Below, piece by piece: positions 1 through 7,786 of a stretch of 64,000 nucleotides of DNA. The stretch lies in assembly GCF_009937955.1 (NCBI RefSeq), contig NZ_AP018439.1:930001-994000 (forward strand). The letters are read 5' to 3'. Made by a program: the position numbers and the translations under genes. Position 1 is the stretch's first letter, and each line of letters begins with the position of its first letter. This stretch comes from Undibacterium sp. KW1 (GTDB taxonomy: Bacteria > Pseudomonadota > Gammaproteobacteria > Burkholderiales > Burkholderiaceae_D). The notes beneath the pieces were generated by a model. It did no database searches. It had not been told where the DNA came from and saw only the letters and a program-made list of their open reading frames with translations.

Positions 1-119
1 TCGATATGGAAAAAGGCGATCTTTACCTCGCACTGGGTCGCTACAACGGTAGCCGTGGCCGTCCTGAATATCCCAAGGCAGTGCTATCCAACTGGAAAAA
101 CTGGGAATTTACCAGCTGA
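1..119 (+). CDS. Lytic transglycosylase, C-terminal fragment (5' end outside window)
   Basis: The window opens inside this gene; about 39 codons remain before the TGA at 117-119. The tail reads L-A-L-G-R-Y-N-G-S-R-G-R-P-E-Y-P, closely matching the end of the SLT-type soluble lytic transglycosylase domain, where the conserved R-Y-N-G-S segment lines the peptidoglycan groove. Such enzymes cleave the MurNAc-GlcNAc bond in the periplasm. The catalytic Glu lies upstream and cannot be checked. The family call rests on this short motif only, so the subfamily is open. Confidence 0.7.
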   Translation, partial: DMEKGDLYLALGRYNGSRGRPEYPKAVLSNWKNWEFTS

Positions 120-213
120 TTCATTTGCTGGATAAAATCGGCATCACTCTCCAGGTAGCAATTGACGCTACCCCTGGTCTTGTAAAACTATGCTTTGAAT
201 AAATGACGGGTCA

Positions 214-249
214 AGTATGACCGGGCGTTCCAGAATGCCCGGTCATACT
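214..249. repeat. 13-bp perfect inverted repeat (hairpin) upstream of the first paralogue
   Basis: The arms agtatgaccgggc (214-226) and gcccggtcatact (237-249) are exact reverse complements around a 10-base loop. No T tract follows on the plus strand, so it is not a textbook intrinsic terminator. It could end the transglycosylase transcript, insulate the next gene, or bind a dimeric regulator 22 bp before the ATG at 272. Confidence 0.55.
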
Positions 250-271
250 CAGGATTACACCAAGACCCGAC

Positions 272-967
272 ATGCAGGCACTCTTTTATCATGAAGAATT
301 TGGCAGTACAGACTGGCGCAAGTTATTGCGTTCTCGCTGGCAATTGCTGCTTGTTGTATTGTCGGTTCATCTCTTGTTAATTCTTTTGTGGCCCAGCATC
401 GTCAGACATAAAAATGAAGTGGGCACGCCGCTGGCTTTTGTGGTCCGCATGCTGGAAGCACCCATACAGAGCAAACCAGAACAGACTGCGCCTGTGATCA
501 AACCAGCGATATCACCCAGTCAATTGCCCGTGCCAAATAACCCCCGCAACCTGGTCGTGCCAACCAGCCCCGTTACGCCTGCTGCCAGCGATGCAGGCAC
601 AGGTATCACTGTCGCGCCTGTTCCAGCAGCGAATACAGAAGTCAGCGCACCGACATTAACCGGCGATAGCCCCGTCGTCATCCAGCGCGACATCAGCAAA
701 GTCATCAAACAGGTAGAGCGTGAAATGCCTAACCGTATCCTGACCAATATCAAGCCAGAAAAATCATCGATGGTGCAATTTGGTATCAATGTCGCTGCCG
801 CTGCGCGTCCGCGTGGCACCAGCTATCAGAACATCATCATGCCAGATGGCACCGCCATGACCAAGGTGACGACACCAGGTGGTACGTATTGTGTGATAGG
901 TGCAAAACCGGGGGCAGATATCACCAGGGCACCCGGCATACGGACTGTCAGTTGCGGTAGTTATTGA
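272..967 (+). CDS. Membrane-anchored Pro/Ala-rich protein of unrecognised family (paralogue 1)
   Basis: The 231-residue product has a short cytoplasmic N-terminus and one hydrophobic segment at about residues 23-44. A Pro/Thr/Val-rich stretch (about 60-135) follows, then a compact C-terminal region ending K-V-T-T-P-G-G-T-Y-C ... V-S-C-G-S-Y. The layout, inner-membrane anchor plus a proline-rich periplasm-spanning segment, resembles TonB or TolA topology, but the C-terminal domain is not one I recognise. Two C-terminal Cys are conserved in the neighbouring paralogue and could form a disulfide in the periplasm (inference). There is no clear Shine-Dalgarno before ATG 272. The next copy starts 16 bp downstream, so the two are probably cotranscribed. 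Function unknown. Confidence 0.7.
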   Translation: MQALFYHEEFGSTDWRKLLRSRWQLLLVVLSVHLLLILLWPSIVRHKNEVGTPLAFVVRMLEAPIQSKPEQTAPVIKPAISPSQLPVPNNPRNLVVPTSPVTPAASDAGTGITVAPVPAANTEVSAPTLTGDSPVVIQRDISKVIKQVEREMPNRILTNIKPEKSSMVQFGINVAAAARPRGTSYQNIIMPDGTAMTKVTTPGGTYCVIGAKPGADITRAPGIRTVSCGSY

Positions 968-982
968 GGCGAGGACAGGCTC

Positions 983-1650
983 ATGCTGGTAGCTTCTTAT
1001 CACCTGCCTGTTCAACGCAGTCAGTGGCAAATACTACTTGGCGTACTGCTGTTACACACGTGCTTGTATATGCAATGGCCACAGTTGAAGGCGCCGCATA
1101 AAGAAGAGATAACGCAGGCAAATAGTGACAGTCTGATTTTTTTAAGCAGCCTGAGCAAGTGAAACTGCCGACACCTTCACCAGCCAGGCAGGATGTGCCA
1201 GTGGCATCCCGCCAAAGCAGCGTCATGTTATCTCCGCGACAGAACTCTGCGATCAATGACCAGGCAAGGGCTGTCAGCGACAAACAGCAATCGATGCCGC
1301 CAATCGAAAAAGAGTCAGCGAGCCTTGAAGCTGACAGGTCTGTTGTTGGCAAGTTGCTTAACCGTGATACACGTGATATTTTCAACGGACTGAAAAAAGA
1401 TTTCCAGTACCGTGATCAGGTCAGTGCCAAACCTGCGCGTGCGGCGATGGAGAAATTTGGTACTGCTGTTCAGGCCTCTTCTACCGTCATACGTGAAAGC
1501 TACAAGCATGAAGTACATATACTAGGTGACGGGCGACCAGTCTCGAAAGTGATTACGCCATTCGGGACTTATTGCATCTTGCATCGCAAACCAGGCGAAA
1601 TCATTGGTAATGAGCTGCCTACCGTACCTGTGACCTGTGGAAATTTGTAA
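983..1650 (+). CDS. Paralogue 2 of the same unknown family, split by a frame change at a T7 run
   Basis: ATG 983 follows a good GAGGACAGG site. Its frame encodes a hydrophobic anchor (W-Q-I-L-L-G-V-L-L-L-H) but stops at 1160-1162 after 59 codons. The -1 frame continues to 1650 and carries the C-terminal region (S-K-V-I-T-P-F-G-T-Y-C ... V-T-C-G-N-L) matching paralogue 1. The frames join at T-TTT-TTA (1138-1144), a canonical -1 slippery heptamer. A slip there gives about 222 residues, close to the 231 of its neighbour. Explanations are programmed frameshifting, a homopolymer sequencing error, or a real inactivating indel. A separate GTG start at 1159 would give 163 residues without the membrane anchor, which makes that reading less likely. 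Confidence 0.6.
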
Positions 1651-1762
1651 ACCGGAGGCTGAATAGCGAGGAGTAGTTTTCTATTTCTGGTTAGATGAAA
1701 TGACCCCAGACGTTTGCACGTCTGAGGAATGCTTTCAATTTGTGAAATGCGTCTGCAAGTAC

Positions 1763-2554
1763 TCAGGTTGGAACCAAATTAATGCCGATGAGGCGCTCAG
1801 TACCATTGCGTATGATTTTCAGCGTGAACTTGCCCTGAGGAGGGGAAACTGCCTGCAAGAGCTCATACGCATGTTTGCTGTTGATGACCGTGGCGCCATT
1901 GATTTCGATGATGACATCGCCAGGTAAAACATTCGCTATAAAAGCGGGCGATTCTTCCCGCACGATGTCAATGATAGCCCCGGTGTTGCGTTCCAGGTTT
2001 TTTCTGAGTTCAGGTGTCAAGTCCAGCGCGACCACACCCACACGCGGTTTTCTTGTCGATTTGACGAAGTAAACGGCGGCTTGGTTATAGCGTTGCTGTT
2101 CCGTCGTCAAAGGGACGACAGTCGTACCATAGGTAGTGCTGGTGCCTGAGTAATTAGCACTGCCGCCGGTGCCATTGACCGTTCCTGATGAATAGGTGGT
2201 TTTGTTGTTGGGCAAGAAAAGTGGTGTCGTAATCGTTCTTGTGCCGGCAAACTTGGACGAGAACAGCGCCATGACAGCGCCGTTTTGCTGCGCCTGTTCA
2301 ATCATGCCGCGCTCAGATTCCTTTTCTCCGTTGAAGGAGGACTGACCAATCACGATATAGCCTTTGGAGCGGGCTATTCTGACATCCCTTGTCAGATCGT
2401 CTGATGCAAAAATCTTGGGCGCCTCATTCGGTGACAGCGTCTGTACATCCGGCAGTGTTTTCGCGTCTGCATAAGATTTATAGAATTTCTGGTAACCGCT
2501 GGCACAACCGGACAGAATTACAGCAAGGGTGAGAATGAGGATGCGACATTGCAT
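1763..2554 (-). CDS. PDZ-domain outer-membrane or periplasmic lipoprotein
   Basis: The start at 2554 is preferred over a longer frame because it follows a GGAG site and gives a lipoprotein signal peptide with lipobox L-S-G-C (Cys17). The 263-residue product then has a middle region with a Gly/Ser/Thr/Tyr-rich stretch. The C-terminal segment of about 80 residues (N-T-G-A-I-I-D-I-V ... P-G-D-V-I-I-E-I-N-G) has the typical form of a PDZ domain, which binds peptide termini or exposed hydrophobic residues. No protease catalytic triad is visible, so this is a binding or scaffold lipoprotein rather than a DegP-type protease. It is convergent with the paralogue pair. Specific function unknown. Confidence 0.75.
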   Translation of the reverse strand: MQCRILILTLAVILSGCASGYQKFYKSYADAKTLPDVQTLSPNEAPKIFASDDLTRDVRIARSKGYIVIGQSSFNGEKESERGMIEQAQQNGAVMALFSSKFAGTRTITTPLFLPNNKTTYSSGTVNGTGGSANYSGTSTTYGTTVVPLTTEQQRYNQAAVYFVKSTRKPRVGVVALDLTPELRKNLERNTGAIIDIVREESPAFIANVLPGDVIIEINGATVINSKHAYELLQAVSPPQGKFTLKIIRNGTERLIGINLVPT

Positions 2555-2835
2555 AAAAAGAGCTCCATTGTTATTAAGGACTGCTGTCTCTACAACATGC
2601 GAGCCGGGCAATGAGCGCTACAGCCGATAATGCCAGCCGAAGAGCCGGTCTGGTGTTTCAAGCTGGACCGTTTATCTTTTTTGTTCGCAAGAAGCACCGC
2701 AGGGAGAAGAATTCTATCAATTAATCTTTACCCTTACCATAAGGTGTCGATGGATATTTTGTCTGTGTGATTTGGAGGATGATGCAGATGCGGTGGGTTT
2801 TTCAGGAGTAGAGTGCATTAAAGATCTGTAAAAAC

Positions 2836-2866
2836 AAAAATGCCCGCGCGATGCGGGCATTTTTGT
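2836..2866 (-). terminator. Intrinsic terminator of the SWIB/H1-like gene
   Basis: The stem atgcccgc (2840-2847) / gcgggcat (2853-2860) has a 5-base loop and is flanked by A-rich and T-rich runs on the two sides. It lies about 70 bp beyond the stop of the minus-strand SWIB gene and could work in both directions. Confidence 0.8.
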
Positions 2867-2932
2867 TTGGGATGGGACTGACTGCTTCCCTTTAAGTTTC
2901 CCAAAGCAACTGCGGAAACCTGTTCCTGAAAA

Positions 2933-3340
2933 TCAGGACAGATGGCCGGAAATGAGTTTAGTCATTTCAAACATGGACACTTGTTTCTTGCCACCGAAAA
3001 CGGCTTTTAACTTGTCATCCGCGTTGATGTTGCGTTTGTTTGCTTCGTCTTGCAGTTTGTGCTTCTTGATGTATTCCCATACTTTTTTAGTGACTTCAGT
3101 ACGAGGAATCGCTGCTGCACCGATGACTGCTGCCAGAACTGGAGAGATAGTCATAGGTTTCATGAACGCTGCATTTGGCTTGCGAGCTGCTGCTGGCTTG
3201 GCGGCTGCTGCTTTTTTAGGAGCGGCTGCTTTTGCTGCAGGTTTCGCTGCTGCTGCCTTTGGAGCGGCTGCTTTTGCTGCTGGTTTAGCCGCTGCTTTGG
3301 CTGCCGGTTTTGCTGCTGGTTTCTTTGGTGCTGTTGCCAT
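2933..3340 (-). CDS. SWIB/MDM2-domain protein with histone H1-like N-terminal tail
   Basis: The 135-residue product has two parts. Residues 1 to about 54 are an Ala/Lys/Pro tail of A-A-K-P-A-A-K type like eukaryotic H1 or bacterial Hc1/AlgP-type DNA-binding tails. About 55-135 form a SWIB/MDM2 fold (M-K-P-M-T-I-S-P-V-L-A-A-V-I-G ... E-V-T-K-K-V-W-E-Y-I-K-K-H-K-L-Q-D ... M-F-E-M-T-K-L-I). The start is certain, with GAAGGAGG just upstream of ATG 3340. The likely role is nucleoid association or DNA compaction through the basic tail; the SWIB part may mediate protein contacts (inference). It has its own terminator on the 3' side. A longer tail-only protein is encoded at 23222. Confidence 0.88.
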   Translation of the reverse strand: MATAPKKPAAKPAAKAAAKPAAKAAAPKAAAAKPAAKAAAPKKAAAAKPAAARKPNAAFMKPMTISPVLAAVIGAAAIPRTEVTKKVWEYIKKHKLQDEANKRNINADDKLKAVFGGKKQVSMFEMTKLISGHLS

Positions 3341-3514
3341 AAATAGCCTCCTTCACAAATTTCGTGGACGGAGCTTTGATCGTTTTGAAAAGCTCCTGCA
3401 TTGCGTCACTTCACGCATCGCTAATAGTGGTGCGGTTTTTACAGGGATGCAAGTGTTTTTTGCGGGTTTTTAGTGAAAAAGTGCAGGAATTTGCCTGTCG
3501 TTGGATTTAAGCCT

Positions 3515-3563
3515 AAAAAAATGCCGGATTAGCGCCGTTTTGGCTGCTATCCGGCATTTTTTT
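3515..3563 (-). terminator. Intrinsic terminator downstream of ffh
   Basis: atgccggat (3521-3529) pairs with atccggcat (3549-3557), flanked by A6 and T7 runs. It sits just after the ffh stop at 3601, reading on the minus strand. Confidence 0.8.
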
Positions 3564-3600
3564 CATAGAGGGAAATGCGAACAGAAATACTGAGAAAAAC

Positions 3601-4968
3601 TCAGCGTTTACCGGGCATCATACCCTTCATGCCGCGCAACATCTTCATCATGCCGCCACCGCGTAATTTCTTCATCATGGACTGCATTTGCTCAAACTGG
3701 GCCAGCATGCGGTTGACTTCCTGTATCTGTACGCCGGCACCTGCAGCGATACGGCGCTTGCGCGAAGCCTTGATCAATTCCGGCTTGGACCTTTCTTGCG
3801 GTGTCATGGAATTGATCATGCCTTCCATGCGGCGTACCTGTTTTTCTGCCTGATCCATATTCGCGCCGCTGGCTGCCTGTTGCATTTGCGCTGGCAACTT
3901 GTCCATCAGGTTGGCCAGGCCGCCCATATTCTTCATCTGCGAAATCTGCATCTTGAAGTCATTCATGTCGAACTTGCCGCCATCCTTGATCTTGTGCGCC
4001 AGGTCCTGTGCGGCTGCCACGTCCATGCCTTTTTGGGCAGATTCCACCAGCGCCAGGATGTCACCCATGCCCAAAATGCGGTTGGCCATGCGGGTGGCAT
4101 CAAACGATTCCAGGCCATCGAGTTTTTCAGCAACACCAACAAATTTGATTGGTTTCCCAGTGATATGGCGTACCGACAGCGCAGCACCACCACGCGCGTC
4201 GCCATCAAGCTTGGTCAGCACCACGCCTGTCAAAGGCAGGGCATCGTTAAAGGCCTTGGCAGTATTGACGGCATCCTGACCCAGCATGGCATCGACCACG
4301 AACAGGGTTTCTATCGGTTTGACGGCGGCATGGACTGCAGCAATCTCTTGCATCATCGCTTCATCTATACCCAGACGACCTGCAGTATCGATGATCAGCA
4401 CATCGTGATAATGCTTTTTGGCGTAGTCAAGTGCAGCCAGGGCGATATCAACCGGCTTGTCAGTAGGCAGGGAGGGGAAAAAGTCTGCACCAACCTGCGC
4501 TGTCACCGTCTGCAACTGGCCTATCGCGGCAGGACGGTACACGTCGGCAGAAACGGTTAATACCTTTTTCTTTTTTTGCTCTTTCAGATATTTGGCCAGC
4601 TTACCGACCGTCGTGGTTTTACCGGCACCCTGTAAACCTGCCATCAGGATGATTGCCGGTGGCTGGCAGTTAAAACTTAGTTGGGATGCTTCTTCACCCA
4701 GGTCGGCACCCATCAGGGCTGCCAGTTCTTTTTGTACCACGCCAACCAGGGCCTGACCTGGTGTCAGGGAAGAAATGACTTCTTCTCCCATGGCTTTTTC
4801 TTTGACGCGGGCGATCAGTTCACGTACTGCTGGCAGGGCAACGTCTGCCTCCAGCAAGGCCATGCGTACTTCACGCAACATGTCGGCGGTATTGGATTCA
4901 GTCAGACGGGCTTCGCCGCGCATGGTCTTGACGACTTTGGCTAGGCGCTGGGTAAGGTTATCGAGCAT
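3601..4968 (-). CDS. ffh: Signal recognition particle GTPase Ffh
   Basis: The 455-residue protein is full length for Ffh. It starts with the N domain (M-L-D-N-L-T-Q-R-L). The G domain follows with P-loop G-L-Q-G-A-G-K-T-T-T at about residues 113-122, D-T-A-G-R-L and T-K-L-D-G-D-A-R-G-G. The Met-rich M domain ends in a run of Gly/Met/Lys that binds 4.5S RNA and signal sequences. It delivers inner-membrane proteins to FtsY cotranslationally. It is transcribed away from the uptake block and has its own terminator. In many betaproteobacteria ffh lies beside a divergent ccsA/ypjD-like gene; here that gene is about 8 kb away at 13265, so the intervening block may be an insertion (inference). Confidence 0.97.
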   Translation of the reverse strand: MLDNLTQRLAKVVKTMRGEARLTESNTADMLREVRMALLEADVALPAVRELIARVKEKAMGEEVISSLTPGQALVGVVQKELAALMGADLGEEASQLSFNCQPPAIILMAGLQGAGKTTTVGKLAKYLKEQKKKKVLTVSADVYRPAAIGQLQTVTAQVGADFFPSLPTDKPVDIALAALDYAKKHYHDVLIIDTAGRLGIDEAMMQEIAAVHAAVKPIETLFVVDAMLGQDAVNTAKAFNDALPLTGVVLTKLDGDARGGAALSVRHITGKPIKFVGVAEKLDGLESFDATRMANRILGMGDILALVESAQKGMDVAAAQDLAHKIKDGGKFDMNDFKMQISQMKNMGGLANLMDKLPAQMQQAASGANMDQAEKQVRRMEGMINSMTPQERSKPELIKASRKRRIAAGAGVQIQEVNRMLAQFEQMQSMMKKLRGGGMMKMLRGMKGMMPGKR

Positions 4969-5390
4969 GTTGGCTTAGGAGATATTAAGAAAAATTCAAT
5001 ATGGCGGCGCTTGCTACAGTCTGCAATTAGTCTGCAGGTTAAGTAGTAGCGGATAAAACAGGCATTTTACCTGAACCCGTGGTTGAGCCCGGCATTTCGC
5101 CTATTTCGCCAGAAGTGCATAGTAGATGCTGTCGAAATTCCGAAAATCCAGAATTATTTCAAATGTCTGTGCGGATTTTCAGACGCATGAGGGATACTAC
5201 TGATATATTTTATTCAAAAAATCAGTTAAAACCGGCGTGCGGGCCTTCATTCGTGCTTGGTATGAAGTCTGCTAATAAGAGTGCTATTCCAGAGCTTGTT
5301 ACAAAATCAAGATGGCTGCACATTCTTTGCAATGTCAGCCAGGTTTTGTCGCCAGTTCAAAAATAGACGCTCAATAATCTGGAGACAATC
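4969..5390. other. Intergenic region between ffh and the orphan binding protein
   Basis: This is 422 bp between divergent genes, so promoters for both must lie here. I see no convincing consensus promoter, conserved protein or strong hairpin. An open frame covering 5079-5366 has no recognisable motif or ribosome site and was not called. Confidence 0.5.
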
Positions 5391-6539
5391 ATGAGACGAC
5401 TTCATCGTGCCTGGCGCCTGTCACGCATATTTACCCTGTGCACCCTGATTGCTTCGTCCGGCTACAGCCTGGCAGAGGAAGGTGTCACTGACAGTAGCAT
5501 ATTAATAGGACAAACCGTAGGCCTGACCGGGCAGATTGCCGGGCCGGTCAAAGAAATGAATGCAGGCGCTGCCGCTTATTTCAACCAGATCAACAAGAAT
5601 GGCGGCGTGCATGGCCGCAAGATAGAGCTACACATTGTCGATGACAAGTTTGATCCCGTGATTGCCGCTGCCAATGCCGAGACACTGATCAAGAAAGACC
5701 ATGTCTTTGCCTTGTTCCAGTCGCGCGGCACGCCGCATACCCAGGCTATCCTTCCTATACTGGCGTCCAGCAAGGTGCCGCTGGTGGCACCGAGTACCGG
5801 TGCGGCAGTGTTCCATAATCCGGTTAACCGCTATGTATTCAATGTCAGGGCCAGGTATCAGGATGAAGTAAAAAAGGCTGTTGAGCAGTTTTCTACCATA
5901 GGCCTCAAAGATATCGCCATCGTGCATGTCGATGATACTTTCGGCGGCGATGGGCTGATCGGTTTTACCAATGCGATGGACAGCTTCAAACTCAAGCCAT
6001 CCCTGATCAGTAAATATGACAGGGCAAAACCTGACGTACCCAAGGCAATTGATGAAGTAACCAAGTCAACCGCCAAGGCAGTGATCATCGTCGGTTCTGC
6101 CACTACCGTGGCAGAACTGATCCGTGGTTTGCGTGCCAAAGGCAGCACCGTACAAATCATGACACTGTCAAATAATGCTTCGCAGTCCTTCATTGATTCC
6201 CTCGGGCCGGTGGCAACTGGCGTGATGGTGTCACAGATTATGCCTGCTCCCCATCTGGTATCTTCTACTCTGGGGCAAGAATTCAAGACCATTGCCAAAG
6301 ACAATGGTGTGGCACCATCTTATGCGGCAATGGAAGGCTTCGTCTCTGCCAAGTTGCTGGTAGAAGGTTTGAAGCGGGCGGGCAAGGGCCTGACGCGGGA
6401 AGGTCTGATACGCGCGCTGGAATCCATGCACAAGGTTGATCTGGGTGGTGTCACAGTCACTTATAGTGACCACGACCACAGCGGCAGTGAGTTTGTTGAT
6501 CTGACGATGATAGGGCGGGATGGCAAGTTCTTGCGCTAA
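5391..6539 (+). CDS. ABC transporter periplasmic binding protein, LIV (branched-chain amino acid) type
   Basis: The 382-residue product begins with a Sec signal peptide (probable cleavage after S-L-A, residue 28). It then shows the type I periplasmic binding fold of the LivJ/Receptor family: I-L-I-G-Q-T-V-G-L-T-G near the start, G-G-V-H-G-R-K-I-E-L, and V-A-P-S-T-G-A-A-V-F. Such proteins capture branched-chain amino acids, amides or aromatic acids. No LivHMGF permease or ATPase genes lie nearby, so this is an orphan. It may serve a distant permease or act as a ligand sensor with the adjacent Cache/DctBD-like genes (inference). The start has a GGAGACAATC ribosome site. Confidence 0.88.
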   Translation: MRRLHRAWRLSRIFTLCTLIASSGYSLAEEGVTDSSILIGQTVGLTGQIAGPVKEMNAGAAAYFNQINKNGGVHGRKIELHIVDDKFDPVIAAANAETLIKKDHVFALFQSRGTPHTQAILPILASSKVPLVAPSTGAAVFHNPVNRYVFNVRARYQDEVKKAVEQFSTIGLKDIAIVHVDDTFGGDGLIGFTNAMDSFKLKPSLISKYDRAKPDVPKAIDEVTKSTAKAVIIVGSATTVAELIRGLRAKGSTVQIMTLSNNASQSFIDSLGPVATGVMVSQIMPAPHLVSSTLGQEFKTIAKDNGVAPSYAAMEGFVSAKLLVEGLKRAGKGLTREGLIRALESMHKVDLGGVTVTYSDHDHSGSEFVDLTMIGRDGKFLR

Positions 6540-6550
6540 TGTATATCTCA

Positions 6551-6597
6551 GTGCGAAAACACGGAATGCGTAGTAGTGATAATCCGGGTTTTCGCAT
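6551..6597. promoter_or_regulatory. Imperfect inverted repeat, candidate activator site upstream of the sigma-54 promoter
   Basis: gtgcgaaaacacgga (6551-6565) and tccgggttttcgcat (6583-6597) pair at 13 of 15 positions. The centre is about 90 bp upstream of the -24 element at 6661, a usual distance for enhancer-binding activators. It begins 12 bp after the preceding stop codon, so a transcript-ending hairpin is the alternative, although no T tract follows. Confidence 0.4.
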
Positions 6598-6660
6598 CGC
6601 GTTTGCAAAAACTCATATGAAAACTTGAATGAAATCAGTTGTTTACTAAAATTCTCGTGC

Positions 6661-6676
6661 TGGCACAATATCTGCT
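6661..6676 (+). promoter_or_regulatory. Sigma-54 (-24/-12) promoter
   Basis: tggcacaatatctgct matches the RpoN consensus TGGCACG-N4-TTGCW at all but two positions. It keeps the required GG and GC doublets with exactly 10 bases between them. It is 47 bp upstream of the binding-protein ATG at 6723, on the right strand. A sigma-54-dependent activator of DctD type is encoded downstream in the same gene string (11837-13195). Confidence 0.75.
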
Positions 6677-6722
6677 AATCAGTACGCGTAGGAAAAATCA
6701 AATCAAAACCCAGGAGACAAAG

Positions 6723-7694
6723 ATGTTCAAAAAGATTTTGCTTGCCAGCCTTATTACTTCCGGATTATTTGCCAGTGCTGCCCAGGCCCAGGAGGTTGTC
6801 AGGCTGGGTAACCTGAAATTCGCTCATTACGGTGCGGTATCCTATATCAAGGAAATCGCTCCCAAGTGTGGCATCAAGGTAGAAGAGCGTGTGTTCGCCA
6901 AGGGTCTTGATGCCATGCAGGCCGTCATCGCAGGTGAGCTGGATGTAGGGGCTGTATCTTCAGAAGCAGTGATTTCTGCCCGTGCCAGTGGTACACCTAT
7001 TTATCTGGTGGCAGGTTTCGCCAAGGGTGGTGCCCGTCTGGTTGGACGTGCAGACCTGGGCATGAAGACTGTCAAAGATTTAAAAGGTAAAAAAGTTGGC
7101 GTGACCCGTGGCGGTATCCAGGACATCTTGCTGGCAGCCGAACTGGCACAAAATGGCCTGACTTATTCTGATCAACCAGGTAAGGATGTGCAAATCATTT
7201 ATCTCGGTTTTCCTGATCTGAACCAGGCTCTGCTGGGCAAGAATGTTGACGCGATCATGCAGTCCGAGCCATATTCTTCCCAGGCCATCAACAAGGGTTT
7301 TGGCAATGAAATCATCAAGCCTTACGATACCCCGATAGGCGAACCGATCCGTACCATGGTCATGACAGAGAAGTTTTATAAAGAACGTCGCCCGGTTGCA
7401 GAAAAATTCATGCGCTGCTTTGTTGAAGCGACCAAGACCTTTATCGACAATAAGGAACTGGCTGAAAAATATGTGCGTGAAAACATGTTCAAGGGTCAGG
7501 TCAGCCATGAAGATTTTGTCAATGCCATAGAAAACTCACCTTACTCTTATGATGTGACGGCAGAACACATACAGATCACCACTGATCTTATGCAAAAATA
7601 TGGCGTGGGTAAAATGGCCAAGCCACCAGTCGCCAAGGATTGGGTAAAAACCGATCTTCTGGAACAAGCCAAGAAGAGCCTGAACATAAAATAG
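6723..7694 (+). CDS. NitT/TauT-family ABC transporter substrate-binding protein
   Basis: The start at 6723 follows a GGAGACAAAG ribosome site and gives a clean signal peptide cleaved after A-Q-A (residue 22). A longer upstream frame is rejected on this basis. The 323-residue product belongs to the SsuA/TauA/NMT1-like type II binding proteins (V-R-L-G-N-L-K-F-A-H-Y-G-A-V, G-E-L-D-V-G-A-V-S-S-E-A, L-K-G-K-K-V-G-V-T-R-G). Known family ligands include sulfonates, nitrate, pyrimidine precursors and aromatic acids; the ligand here cannot be read from sequence. It heads the set permease-ATPase-Cache protein-kinase-regulator behind a sigma-54 promoter. Confidence 0.88.
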   Translation: MFKKILLASLITSGLFASAAQAQEVVRLGNLKFAHYGAVSYIKEIAPKCGIKVEERVFAKGLDAMQAVIAGELDVGAVSSEAVISARASGTPIYLVAGFAKGGARLVGRADLGMKTVKDLKGKKVGVTRGGIQDILLAAELAQNGLTYSDQPGKDVQIIYLGFPDLNQALLGKNVDAIMQSEPYSSQAINKGFGNEIIKPYDTPIGEPIRTMVMTEKFYKERRPVAEKFMRCFVEATKTFIDNKELAEKYVRENMFKGQVSHEDFVNAIENSPYSYDVTAEHIQITTDLMQKYGVGKMAKPPVAKDWVKTDLLEQAKKSLNIK

Positions 7695-7723
7695 GCATCA
7701 AGCATGTCTTTAGTTTGAGCAAA

Positions 7724-7758
7724 GGGTGAGCACGCTCTTTTTAGCCGTCAGCTCACCC
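7724..7758 (+). promoter_or_regulatory. Hairpin between binding-protein and permease genes
   Basis: gggtgagc (7724-7731) pairs with gctcaccc (7751-7758). An overlapping alternative, gagc/gctc followed by T5, resembles a weak terminator. Stem-loops at this place in ABC operons often protect the upstream message or reduce readthrough, giving more binding protein than permease; that role here is inferred. Confidence 0.4.
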
Positions 7759-7786
7759 CCGCCCCACAATTCTTGAAGGAAAAATC

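Noticed and set aside
1700..1927. Open frame of 75 codons on the plus strand
   Set aside because: It overlaps the 3' part of the PDZ lipoprotein on the opposite strand, which has a signal peptide, lipobox and domain; this frame has none.
5079..5366. Open frame of 95 codons upstream of the orphan binding protein
   Set aside because: No ribosome site, no recognisable motif, and it occupies the likely promoter region of two divergent genes.
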